Positions 1 through 11,442 of a DNA stretch of 64,000 nucleotides are shown here, piece after piece. Source of the stretch: Rallus limicola (Eukaryota > Chordata > Aves > Gruiformes > Rallidae). The translations under genes were made by a program, and so were the position numbers. Location: positions 9,344,501 to 9,408,500 of the forward strand of contig JAKCOZ010000021.1 in assembly GCA_022605955.1 (NCBI GenBank). The letters are read 5' to 3'. Under the pieces are notes generated by a model. That model was not told where the DNA came from and did no database searches. It saw nothing but the letters and a program-made list of their open reading frames with translations. The stretch's first letter is position 1. The number at the start of each line of letters is the position of its first letter.

Positions 1-3000
1 TTAGATGTTTAGGTCTTGCTTTGAAAGGGCTCTGAGGCTTGCCATGTGGTGGGTAGCAAGTGTTGTCTTGTGGCTTGGCTGGATTTTTACCTGCTTTTTG
101 CCCTATTTGTCATCACACCAGACAATCAAATCGGGCTTTGGCAGGTGATCTCCAGAGGCTTCTCTCCAAAATGCTTAAAGGTTAATATATCCTCAAAATC
201 AAGTGGGCCAGAGAGATAAGAAAGCTTTGGCTTTCCTTCATCTGTGGTCTGACGGTGGGAAGTGCTGGGTACTATCTCACTCAGTAACAAGCTCTTTGGC
301 ATGGCTTTAGGACCCTTGACCCTTCCCAGATCCAAGCACAGGGTTGGTATTTCTGGGCCTGAAGTCAACATGCGCTCCAGGGTTATCTTGGTCATCTGTA
401 GATCATCTTGTCCTTGCAACTATTCTATACTTTAATTCCAACTTGTGGGAGTGAAACTGTGGCAACCTTAAGTGTATAATTTCCTTCCTATTACATTATT
501 TCTTCCAGTACAGGAGGTACCCAGTGTTTGTCATTTAGGAGTGTCATATCATTACAGTGCATATTGCAGTGTAATGATGTGAAATGATTAAATGACAAAA
601 TGCCAGTTCACTGCCAAAAATCTTAAGTAGCATACTTTTATTTGCAGATGGGAAAGCTATTATTAATTTCTGCATGGGCTTTGCCAGATGAAATAACATA
701 AGCAGACTGAAATGGGAGGTGGGTTTAATCCTCTTTCTAATTTGAACATGAGTAGTAGGAGTGATGTCCACCTCGCTTCAGAGCATATGTCCCATGCCAA
801 TGGTATATTGCCGTATACATGCCTAGCCTATTGTCAGGTAATAACCGCAGAGAGGAAAGAACAGGCTGGCATATTCTGAGGGGGAAACACTCAGCCTCAT
901 GGAATGCTGTATTAAGCAGTGGAAGCTGGTTTGTTCAAAATTTTGTATCTTAGTATTTGAAAATGTTGCTTGCTAGATTAAAGATAATCTAAGTATGGCA
1001 CCAAAATTAAATGTGTGCCTCTGTTTTTTAGAAAAGGGTGATGGGATCAAGGGCAGCGTGGATAAGTGGAGCAGGTGTCTAGAATTTGAAATTACTTTAT
1101 CCAAGGTGAAAACAAAGTTCAGAGGGCTTAATGCACTCAGGCCAGGAGGAATTGGAATCTCCATCCCAGTGTGGTGAAATAACCAGCCCAGGAAAGCACC
1201 CAAGTCTAGCAGCAAGGATTTTTTATCCAGCAATTTGGGGGCTGCCAGGCTGTGTGTAGAGGTTGGCAAACATAGTCCCCACCTTTACAAAAGGGGTAAA
1301 ACTATTCCTGGCTCCCTCTGCCTGTTAGTCTGACCTTGTCAGCATCTGAGGGTGTGGAACACCTTAGTAAGGAGTGAAGAACCAAATGTAAAACTGGTTG
1401 AATTTACTCAAGGCGGACTAGGGAATGGTCCAATTGAAGATCTCTCCTGAGACATCCTAAATACCCATTAACACTCTTCTGAAAGACGAATTTAAATGTT
1501 AGGATGTGGAGAGCAGGCCTGCTGCTGTGGGGCTGTGAGAAAATGGTTGGTTTATTAGAGGAACTTTGTGAGGCTGAGCTGAGAGGGGGATTTGCCTCTC
1601 TCCAACCAGCTGGGGAGCATAAAGGACATGGAGAAGTGAAAAAGTTAAAGATAGTGATGGCATGAGAACTAATAACTCTAGGCTGAAACTGAATCCATTT
1701 CTGCTGCTATCAAGGAGAGAGACTGGTCACTGGGTATTAGTGGAGAACAGAACTTCTCATAGCTTTTCAGGGGGAGAATAGGTGTGTGACAGCATTTATG
1801 TGATGTGGCGTTATCCCTTCCTGGTCCTGAACCCGGACTGGTATTCAATAGTAGACTAAACTTCCTACTCCTTGTTTCCTTGCCCAAAGAGCTTGTAGGC
1901 AGGGAGCTGGGACAGACAAATTAGCCAAAGGTTCAAAGTGAAATGGTCTCTTTTTGGAAAGGAAAAAATGGGTTTGCATCAAAAAGGGGAATCCCTGTCT
2001 TGTAATGCTGGAAGAACAGTTTCCTTATGTAAATCTCTGTGAGGAAAAATATTAGATATCATTGGGTGTAACAAAATGCTTCAAATAATGTGAGAACTAC
2101 AGCTGTTATTTTTTTGAAACTTCTGGCAAGTCTGCAGAGGTTGTTTAACTTTTTTTTTTAATGCAAACATAGGTACCCTGACATGTTCATGTGTCTAGCT
2201 CAGCAATTTGGGGAAGTCTTTGGCTGTAACTCCTAGCTAACATTATGCTGAGGCTCCTCCAGGTTCAGCTCAAGCTCAGAGTCCCTAAGCTGAAGTGTCA
2301 GTGGATGAGTGACAAATTCTGAATGGATGGTCACCAGTGGAGAAATGTGTTGCTCCCCCTGGGCCACGTAAACCCCTCTTGGTTGCAGAGGCCCATCTTT
2401 GGCCAGTTCTGCTCTGACCTTTGCCCAAGGGGAAGATTACTGTGAGGCATGTAGGTTGAAGCTGACATGATGACACTGCTTGTATGCCTACAGCTACATG
2501 CGTGTTTGTACTCTGCTGCTTTGGGGCCTTAGTCAGCAAGTTCTGCGTAGTGCTTCATAGATAAGGTGATGTAGGCACTTGTAAATTAAAACTTACTAAA
2601 TAAAAAGTATTTCTGGCTGATTCTGTGCTAAAGTCTTGATTGGTTTAGTTCTGCAGTCTCGTTTTGCTCTGTGAATGGGATCTGTGCTCAAAGTCAAAGG
2701 GGAAAAGCAGACAAGTGGTTTGTATGCATATTTTATCAGGTTACCTTGACACATGGGAAGTCACTTGTCTGTTATAAAAAGTAATGTAAGAGAAACCATC
2801 CCAAAACAATAACGACTTTATGGATTTATAAACAATAGTAGCATGTTTGCCAAGATGGCTAGTAACTGTTTGGACCTGTCTTCTTTGCCTGACATTTTTT
2901 TCAAAGAAGAGAAAACACAAGAGACAAGTTTCCAGTTCTAGTACATTGGCAGAAAGACAGAAACTCCATTCCTAATGTGATGGGACTCATAAATGGACAA

Positions 3001-6000
3001 CTATTCAACTAATAAAACTGTCAAAAGCACTCATCGTGCATACGGCTAAAAGGTTAGATGTTTGAAAGGCATTGCCATGCTAAATATATTGCTTCACATA
3101 TGGACTGACTTCCCATTAATTTATTTACCTAACAGACAAATTACAGCTCGTGTGATGAACTCAATTTTTTTTTTAGCTGCTCTTCTCTAGGCTTAAGCAT
3201 AAGAACATAAGAAAACCCCTTAATTATGTGGAGTTGTGTTGTTGCCTTTTTAAAAATCAAAACCACCTTTGTTACCTTACAGAGTGCAAAACGATCCAAA
3301 TTTCATTGCTGAGTCTCTCCTCCCATGGGTCCACAGTGTAGAGAATATCCTCTGAAGCCCATATTCACTCTTAGATCCTGACCTTACCGTTGTGATTGCA
3401 CACCACCAGCTCTCTAAAGCTTGATGACTGACACTCACAGATTTATAGTTTATATAAATGGTACATGGGGATGACTGATGCAGCAGTCCAGGTGTTGTGG
3501 GTGAGACCTGCACACTGACTCCATCCCGGGTGCCCAGGAGCTGCAGCCTTTTCCTTCTGCAACCACTCTCCCATTCAGCCCAGATCGCTACAATGCATGG
3601 AAAGGCTTTGATCTTTTGATAGGAAAAAGCTGCTGCTAATTCCAGTGAAATGATCTAGCACAGGGCTGAGAATACGTTCCCTTGTCTGTTCTGGGATTTG
3701 CTTCTGGTAAGTGCCTGCCTCTATCAGTTCCCTTTCAATCATACAGGAATAGAAAGTGTTCAATAACTTAAGGAATCAAAGTATGAAGGATGAGAGAGAA
3801 CCGTTAATTTCTCTTGCCTCTTTTTGGTAGAAATGAATGACACCGACTTAAGGAAAATGGGCCATATCCATCCCTGCCATAACTCTGCCGGTTCTCATGG
3901 CTGTGCAGCAGAAGCAAAGTGGTCTCTCTGCCATTAAGGGCTGAGCAGTAATAAATGGTTTGCCCATAGTTAGCCTCGCTTCCCTTCCCAATGCTGAAAA
4001 GTCAGCGTGACGCATTTTACAGTCTGTTTCACTGTAAAACTCCAAAGAGCAAGAAATCAGCCTGTTCCTACCAGCTTCTGTATGTGAGGCCAGTAGCCTG
4101 TTCTGGGGAGCAGAGAAAAAGCCAAGTGAAGGAAAACAAACCTTGCAAAATGGTATTTTATTCTATGTAACCCTTATCCAGCAAAGCACTTGCAACCACT
4201 TTCATCTATAGCTTAATGAAATCGTTGCCATACAGCAGGTTTCTCCTGTGATCAAAGCAAAAAGATATTTTGTATTGAAATATTCTTGGTTCTTGTTTTC
4301 TTGCTTTTTATAAATTTAATTCCAGGGTTTTTTTGTGACAAACTAAAGATTTTTTTCTTTGAGAGAGAGGATCTGGTAACAGCAGAGTTAATTACCTGCA
4401 TTACCTAGGGTTTGGACCTATGTGATGCTTTTTTGCATACTCAATTGTGGCTGTTAAATAAGTGTAAAACTCATTTTACCTTGAGCTTATGTCCTGAGCA
4501 ATCCCTCCCTTGCTTTAAGAATATCCTAAGTATAGGATGGGTTGTGTCATAGGTGGTCCTGCACAGCAGGTTTGTATGTGCTGTCTCAATCCACAAGAAT
4601 TAGATTCCAGTGGATTTTTTGGAACTGATGTCTCTGGACGTAGTCAAGAAACAATATCCTGGAAAGATACTTCATGGAAGGCTGATGTTCTTGCTTCTCC
4701 TCACCAGAGTCTGTAGGTCTTGAGTTACGATTCAATTATTTTTCTATAAGATAGATACTTTCATTATCACTTAAGAGTAACTGGGAGCTACGTTCTTCTG
4801 TTAGCGCCTGGTGAGAGCCCTCAGTCCCAGCGCTGGTTTTGTGATGGGGGACAGGAGTCGGGGTCATCTCGCAGAAGCAGCAGCAAATCACCTTTCTGCT
4901 CGCTGGGATTTCAGTGTGAGGTGGGTGAGAAGCCCACCTGAGCCATGCATGATGGAGGACAGGCATGCTTGGTGTCTGTAACTGCGCTTCAGGCCTCTTC
5001 TGCCTGATTTTGTTAGTCTAAGTATAGTATACTCTTTTTTAAGTATATTTTAATTACTAATTCATCAGAGGAAAAGGTAACAAATAGGAGTATATTCTTC
5101 TCAGAGCAAGATGTGTTAAGAAAGCCACAAAACTGAGGTGGTTTTGTAGCAATACCTCTCTGAGTGTGTATGTGTATATATATAGTTACTGGGGTGTTGA
5201 TCCATGTTTTTAAAAAATATACTTATTTATGGGAGTCTGAGAGCTAGCATCCCTAAAAGCAAAGCTCAGCCTAAAGTAATGCATTATATTTGAACACTGT
5301 ATGTTTGACAATACATTTCATGCCTCATTTCCTGCCAGTTGTGAGCTCTAGTAAACACAAAGAGCAAATTCACATTTTTCATGTCAAAAAGTCCTATAGT
5401 TTGTTCCCTCTAGGATATCACTAGTTAAATAGATTTCTGTAAGGACGTATTCTGTTCACACTATAATCTGTTGTGACACTAAATCTTAATCCGTCTTCAA
5501 ATTTCCATTGTTTTTGTATGAAAAGATTATTTCTAAAATATTTTATATCTCACATTCATTTTCTTCACTAAGAATTAATTGCATAAGCAGTGGGTATCTG
5601 ACCACTATTAAGTCTTCTATCGTAACCCAAAATTAAGAATTTAATGTGGATTATTCATAACATCTATCCAGTTAATTCAAAGTAATTTTTCTTTGCACTA
5701 GGCAGAATTTACACTTTCTTGAGCCGAGCTTACCTCCTCCTGAGACCTTGAACAGAAGTCAACCTGGGCTGTTCTGAAGCCTTGGAACACCCCTGCCATG
5801 ACTCTGCTGCAGAGCAGAAGGGGTTTACTGTCTGATGTCATCCATGGGGCTGATCCCACTCTTTCTTGGGCACGTGTGGCTTACGTGGCCGTGTCAAGGA
5901 GGAAAATGAGTCACAGAGCTGTTTGGGCCTCTGAATGGCAAATGGATGTGAGTCTCTGCTGCTGCTGTAAGTAGGTAGAGAATTCTGTTCTTGTAGTGCT

Positions 6001-6209
6001 TTATACAAACTTGTCATACAAGCGAGTTACTATGGAAGTCTGGAAGTGTGGAGAATAAGACCTCATATTTCAGGGTTCTGTCTTGTTATTTTAAATTAGC
6101 TCGGCAAGGAGCTGCCTGAAGTTTTCTGGCAGTCATAATAAGCTTCTGTGAGAAAGACCTCTGATGCTGGAATAGCTGGGTTTATTTCATGATTGCTTCT
6201 TATTAGCCC
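1..6209. other. Unannotated non-coding stretch
   Basis: I see no gene or recognisable repeat here. Reading frames are all under 100 codons and lie on both strands without homology I recognise. The longest near the left edge is a 97-codon minus frame at 126-419, with no splice chain around it. Composition is AT-leaning unique sequence with short A and T runs and a short TG/TA run at about 5165-5184. It is consistent with intergenic or intronic vertebrate DNA. Confidence 0.6.
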
Positions 6210-6580
6210 AGAATCACAGGGGCTGGAGGGAACCTTGGGAGGTCTTTGGTCCAACCTCCTGCTCAAAGCTGGGGGAAATGCTGGGTTCAGACCAGGGTGC
6301 TCAGGGCTGTGCTTGGTTGGGTCCTGAAAATCTCAGGGATGGAGATGCCACGACCTATCCAGACAGCCAATTTCACTGCTTAATTATCATCACAGGGAAG
6401 TTTTCCTTGTATCACTGTGAAAAATCCTGTTTCTGTCAGTTTCTTGTTCTTGGCCTGTGCGCCTCACCAGAGGGCCTGGGTCCGTCTTTTCTGGAACCTC
6501 TGCTTTGGGTGCTGCTGTTACATTGAGGTGAATCAATATTAGCATGAGAAGAGCTGAGAGGGATTTATCTGGCAGCTCCA
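6210..6580 (-). mobile_element. CR1 LINE 3'-end fragment (antisense)
   Basis: On the plus strand the block opens with AGAATCACAGG and GGCTGGAGGGAACCTTGG, followed by GGTCCAACCTCCTGCTCA and CTCAGGGCTGTG. It continues through the CR1 stretches corresponding to GGGATGGAGATGCCACGACC and TTTCTTGTTCTTGGCCTG. This order is the reverse complement of the 3' part of avian CR1, so the element lies on the minus strand. Several indels and many substitutions suggest an older CR1 subfamily than the copy near 40.8 kb. It is severely 5'-truncated, as most avian CR1 copies are. The right boundary, near a GAGAAGAGCTGAGAGG segment, is approximate. Frames crossing it are not genes. Confidence 0.85.
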
Positions 6581-9409
6581 AGCAGCTGCAGTAGATGTGG
6601 GAGACCAGGGAGAGGAGCAGGCGCCTTGGAGAGGTGGACTGGTCAATCTCCTTGAACCTGGGAGAGCACTCAGCAAAAACTGAATGTAATTAGCATTAGA
6701 TGGTATAATGAATTCATTCAGATATTTTTTAACGTATGTGCAATTCAAAACAGAGTTGGAATTAAACTTAATCACAAAGTGGTGGTGCTGGTTTAAACAC
6801 TGGATCCCAAGTGCCTTGAAAGTATGCCTTCAGACTGGCATTCCATGGGGCTTGGAAAGCCTCTAACAAACCAGTGTGAAGCAGGCTGCAAAGAATGGCA
6901 AAATTCTCTCATGGAGAAGAAATAACTGTGTGCAGGACACAGAAATCTTTGCTTAAAGCACATTGCTGATTTCTTTTTTTTCTTTAAACATAAATGCAAG
7001 CTAGGATAAAGCACATAGCTAAGCAGAAAAGGACCTCTTGGAGTCAGATATTTGTGAATAAAGTGTCAGCTCCAGAAAGGTAATACAAATGATATACAGT
7101 CGCTTTGTAGTCGTTGGCTCTTTAATTGAGCAGACTGATGTGTTGCTAGCATAATGGATCTTTGGAGCAGCCTGAGAATGAGGTGCTGTTATTTTGTTTC
7201 TCAAAGCCACACATTTGAAGTGCAGGTGAATACAAACCATTTAAGAAATAATTGGTCTGACCTAGCACTGGAGTAGCCATTTTGGCAGCAGTAAGAGGTG
7301 TTACTCAGGTGTCAGAAGACAATGAGACAGAGATATATAACACAATATTTGCTCAGTCTTAAAAAAAAAAAAAAAAGGCAGCTTAATGAAAAGAGGAAGG
7401 AAAACACATGAAAAAGAAGTCCTGTCCTTTTCTGTTCTCCTCTTACAGCCTTTACAGATTCTTCTGCTTCATTAGCTAAATTTTAGTACCTTTACATCTT
7501 TCCTGTTTGTTCTTTAAAAACAACACCCCAGTTTCACTGATCACTTCCATCCCTGCCAGGAAGACCTTTATCTGTGACCCAGGCAGTTCAGACCTGGTTC
7601 ACTGCATCTTCCCATACTTCTTTGTTTCAACCCCTTTCTCTTCAGGTCCGTCTGTAGGAATACAACTGATTCGATTCCACGTTTTGGCTGTTCTTCTCTT
7701 CAATGAAACTGCCAGTGTTTACATTAATTGCTGTAAAACTCTCTTCCCACTGAAAAAAAATAAAATATATAGTGAGTTTCCTGGGGAAAAGCAATTTCTG
7801 AAGAGCAGAGAGTTGCTATTAACACTTTAAAATCAAAAGGTCGGGTCCAAGTGAATAAAGCTGTTGGAACAGGCTGATCTATAGGAGTGGGGAACCTAGC
7901 TCTAGATACTGCTATATGGACTTTAAATCATACTGCAGTGCCACTTCTGTAATGGAACCTTCTGTATTGCTGCTCGTGCAAGCAGCTTCAGATAGCTAAA
8001 GGCTTTTATCCCTGGTCACAGCAGCGGGTTCTGGAGGGTTGAGGCAAGGATGAGAACAGTTCTTAGCCTCCCGAAGTCCGGTGAGAATGGGACTTGTCAG
8101 GAAAGGATGTAGTTCTTGGGGACTCTTAAGTCAGGTGCATTTATGAAGGAGAGTGATAGAAAAAAGGGCCTATGTGTCAGTGTGAGTAATGTACATATTT
8201 GTCACAGCAGGGGTCACTGGCTCAACAACAGAAACGGTCACATGAAGCAATGTAAATGTTCTTGGTTGCTCCTCATCAGACAATATCATTTTAGAAATCT
8301 GACACTGATGCAGGCAGCTCGGTGACTGGGGAAGGGAGTTCACTTTCAGACAAGATGCAATCAAAGCAGATGCAGTTACCAAGTGGCTCTTGCTGATAAT
8401 TTTATCTGTGACATCTTCCGCCTGTGGACATGGAAATCTTTAAAAAGAAGAGGCAGTGGATTGTTTTGGAATCCATTTAGAAAAACCAGGTAATAATTCT
8501 ACTTAGAGAAATGATTGAGTGTCAAGCTCAGGTTGATACACCTGGAACCTCAGGGTCAGATGCTCAGACTCATGCCTAATGATTGCTTCATCTAGTCATT
8601 AATGCTCCATTGAGCTCATTCACTTAGGTACAAAGTTGATGTATCAACCCTACTCATTTTGTGGGTGGTTTGTGTGGGGCTTTCTCCCATTGGATTGTAT
8701 TTTAAAACACAGCAGCCTTCAAGAAATTTGGCTTTTGAATTATTTGTTTATATGGTATTCTCTGTGAAGCTTTATCACTAAAGCTACTCCTGTGTGGCTG
8801 CTAAATCCATCCCTTCTGCAAGTCCTTAAAACGTGAGCTTTGAGGAGAGTGTCCTAATGGGATGTGACAAGACTCTTGCTATAAGGTGTATGTATAGGAA
8901 ATCTTGGTGGTTGGGTTGGGGTTTTTTTCCCCCTGTTTTTCCTAGGAGAAGTGTACTTGCCACATTAGGAGTGTTAGTCCCATTTACACTGTTCTTCTTG
9001 ATCCTGTTAAAGGCAGCTTTGAATAGCAAGCTGTCATTATTCGGATTCTTTCAATGTTTTGTATTAATCTAAAAGCAGCACCAAGATGTGGGATTTAAAA
9101 TCCTTTCACTCACATTTTTAGGATGCTGTAATAAAGAGTTGCTTCATAACATGTTCAAGGTCTATTAAATAAATGCACTGAAGGATTCCTGTTCCCTCTG
9201 AAATGGGCTTGTCAAGCTAATCTAATTTCAGTGTCTGCACATGGAAGGTATGCTATTTTCTCCTTTCAGTGATTTCAAAAATTAATTATTAAAGTTTCCT
9301 ATTTTTGCTTAATAATCAGTGCAAATTACTGCACTTTTTGCCTTTGTGTTTTATAATATTCTGGTAATTATTGCTATGTGTACCTGCATGCGTGACACAC
9401 TGAAAACAT
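6581..9409. other. Unannotated non-coding stretch
   Basis: No gene or confident repeat was recognised. The block has an A16 run at 7361-7376. A 107-codon plus frame at 7507-7830 resembles no family I know and has no supporting exon signals. Confidence 0.55.
7361..7376 (+). repeat. Poly-A tract (A16)
   Basis: Uninterrupted run of 16 A residues. No retroposed element with target-site duplication is evident upstream, so it is listed as a simple repeat only. Confidence 0.9.
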
Positions 9410-9800
9410 TTTATCCTATCACTTGAAGAAATTGCTGAGCCAGTACAACTTCAGGTTGGAGAACTTTGTAGGCCCAATTTACTAATAAATCCTGGCATGA
9501 TGTTTGTTGCAAGCTGCCATCCTGTCAATGGCTTAATCACGGAGAATAATCCTGGTATCTCTTTATCATACTGTGGAAAACAATTGTTTATGACTGCAGG
9601 GAGTGTGAGCTTGCTAACTCTGAAATAGGCTTCCTTCCTGTGTCTGGGGGTTGGAAAAGGAGCTTGTTTACATTCTACAAGGGGCTGAGCTGCGCTAGGT
9701 GCTCAGCACCTCCGAGGAAGGCTTGGCCATGTCCAATTGTGGCACTTCTGTGCAGACAAGGTAATCAATTACTATTTGTTATTATAGTCAGGCTATAAAA
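9410..9800. promoter_or_regulatory. Candidate conserved regulatory block
   Basis: Unique sequence with a cluster of developmental-factor motifs. These include the SOX-type palindrome ACAATTGT (9580-9587), CCAATTGTGG (9733-9742), and a homeodomain-type palindrome TAATCAATTA (9762-9771). An odd palindrome AGGTGCTCAGCACCT occurs at 9697-9711. Motif matches are seen directly; enhancer function and conservation are inference. It could equally be ordinary AT-rich intergenic DNA. Confidence 0.25.
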
Positions 9801-10880
9801 TCCTCAGGCTGGCTACTGGCATTAGCTATTTTATCCTCTTACACACTGCCCCATGCGTTTCTGTCACCCGGAAAGTCAGGGGAACCTCTGCAGAGAAAAC
9901 GTATCAACTTGGGCTGGTGAGTTTGGGGCCATCGAGTGATGTGTGTAATCACTGCTTATAAGCTATTAACAAATCCACAGGCGAACCAAGTGTGGTGGAG
10001 CTCAGGGAAGGAACAGTGGGAGGAGAATTTGTCTGAGTACATCAACTTTCCTCTAATGTAAATGCCATTTCTCAAGGTGGGCACCAGTGATGGAACCAGG
10101 ATGTGATACAGCTGCCCTTTTGAAATAAGTCCCTATAAAAATTGAGCCTGATTTGAGTTGCTAGAGATGAGTGGTGAGAATTTAGCTCATGCTGACAGTG
10201 TGTCACAGTTTGAAATTAATATTTTTGTTTATTTCGGACCTCCTGATGTCTTGACGAATTGTTACTTTGGTAGAGAGTTTTTTGAAAGAAAAATTTAATT
10301 ATCAGAGAAGATAAATGGTCCCTGAAACAAATCCACTCCTGCCTCTGAAACTTGATCTGAACGGATCTTTGAGATCCTGCCATTTAAGATGCTCTAGTTT
10401 ATTATTAAAAATAGTCATTTAAAGTATGTGTATTTATGGTGTATTGGCCTACAAAGCTGATCAAAATGTTCACAGGGTTTGTTGGAGTGAAGCTTCCCCT
10501 GGATATTTAGGGAAATTTACTGCAGAAACCTCTTGAAAAATTACGGCTTTCTGTGAGTAAACTCAGTCCCTTTGTGTTCCCTGCATCTTCTTGCTGCAAA
10601 TCAGAGAAAATGTAACAGCAACAATTTCTTTTCCTGCATAAAGATCCAGTTTTGGTTTAGATGGTGGTGTTCTCTTTACAGTGTTTCTCAGCCTTTATTT
10701 TTACTTGAAGTCTGAAGTAATGTTAAGGTAACCGGAGAGTTTTCATAGCAACAGCACGAGCGAAATCTGCTACTGGATATCAGATTAGAATGCTTTATAG
10801 AAAGGACAGAAATTTCAAAGGTGTTTTTGTAGTAAATATTGAAACAAAAATGTTTCTGCTTTGGTGGCTTAGTCTTCTAT
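9801..10880. other. Unannotated non-coding stretch
   Basis: AT-rich unique sequence with several TAAT-type words. No reading frame or repeat that I can name. Confidence 0.5.
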
Positions 10881-10925
10881 AGGAATAGCCTTCTCTTTGG
10901 AGGAATAGCCTTCCTCTTTGGAGGA
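10881..10925 (+). repeat. 20/21-bp tandem duplication
   Basis: The unit AGGAATAGCCTTCTCTTTGG (10881-10900) is repeated immediately with one extra C (10901-10921). A third partial AGGAA follows. It is a short local tandem duplication with no known function. Confidence 0.9.
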
Positions 10926-11234
10926 AGATTCCCCTGCTTCCCCCTTCTGATGCTCGGAGCAAACTAAGGAAGGAGAGGATGGTTGGGACTGGGGGAGGGG
11001 ATGCTTTGTTTAATTTTTTCTTTTCTAAAATCCCCGGTTCACAGAGCCAGAGTACTGCCTTCTTTCATCAGTGATGAGTACTTGTCTACTAGACTTGCAC
11101 GTCCTCCCAGGGCACGGTGATGCAACAGGGAAGACATACTCCATCAGTCTGGACACACATTTGTATGCACGTACAACTCATTAAAACTCCTCAGCAGAAC
11201 AAAGTATTTGTATTGTCGTAGTGTCTAGGAGCAC
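10926..11234. other. Unannotated non-coding stretch
   Basis: About 300 bases between the short tandem duplication and the MIR-like SINE. It holds a G-rich patch near 10985-11000 and nothing I can name. Confidence 0.5.
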
Positions 11235-11442
11235 AGATGGTCTTGCTATTAAAGCTGGAGACTGAGAGCCAGGTGATCTCAGTACTACTTCCAAGCTCTG
11301 CCACAAACTTGACATGTGGCTCTGGGCAAATCAGTTGAACGCTCTGCGCTTCTGTTTTCCCACTGGTACAGTGATTAACTGCCTGATATACAGTATTTTG
11401 AGACTTAGAGCCTCATGAAGTATTGGGAGATCTTCAGTTCTA
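11235..11442 (+). mobile_element. MIR/CORE-type SINE relic
   Basis: The plus strand follows the MIR body in order. An AAGCTCTGCCACAAACTTGA segment is followed by a CTCTGGGCAAATCAGTTGAA segment. Next come TTCTGTTTTCCCACTGGTAC (the position of the CTGTAAAATG region) and a tail reading GAAGTATTGGGAGATCTTCA. Order and spacing are preserved although individual positions are heavily diverged. MIR-related CORE-SINEs predate the amniote radiation and survive as rare old copies in birds. The polymerase III promoter region at the 5' end is not clearly preserved. Boundaries are approximate. Confidence 0.75.

Noticed and set aside
126..419. 97-codon minus frame with a fairly protein-like composition at the left edge
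   Set aside because: No acceptor/donor chain or family match. Without flanking sequence or transcripts it cannot be supported as an exon.
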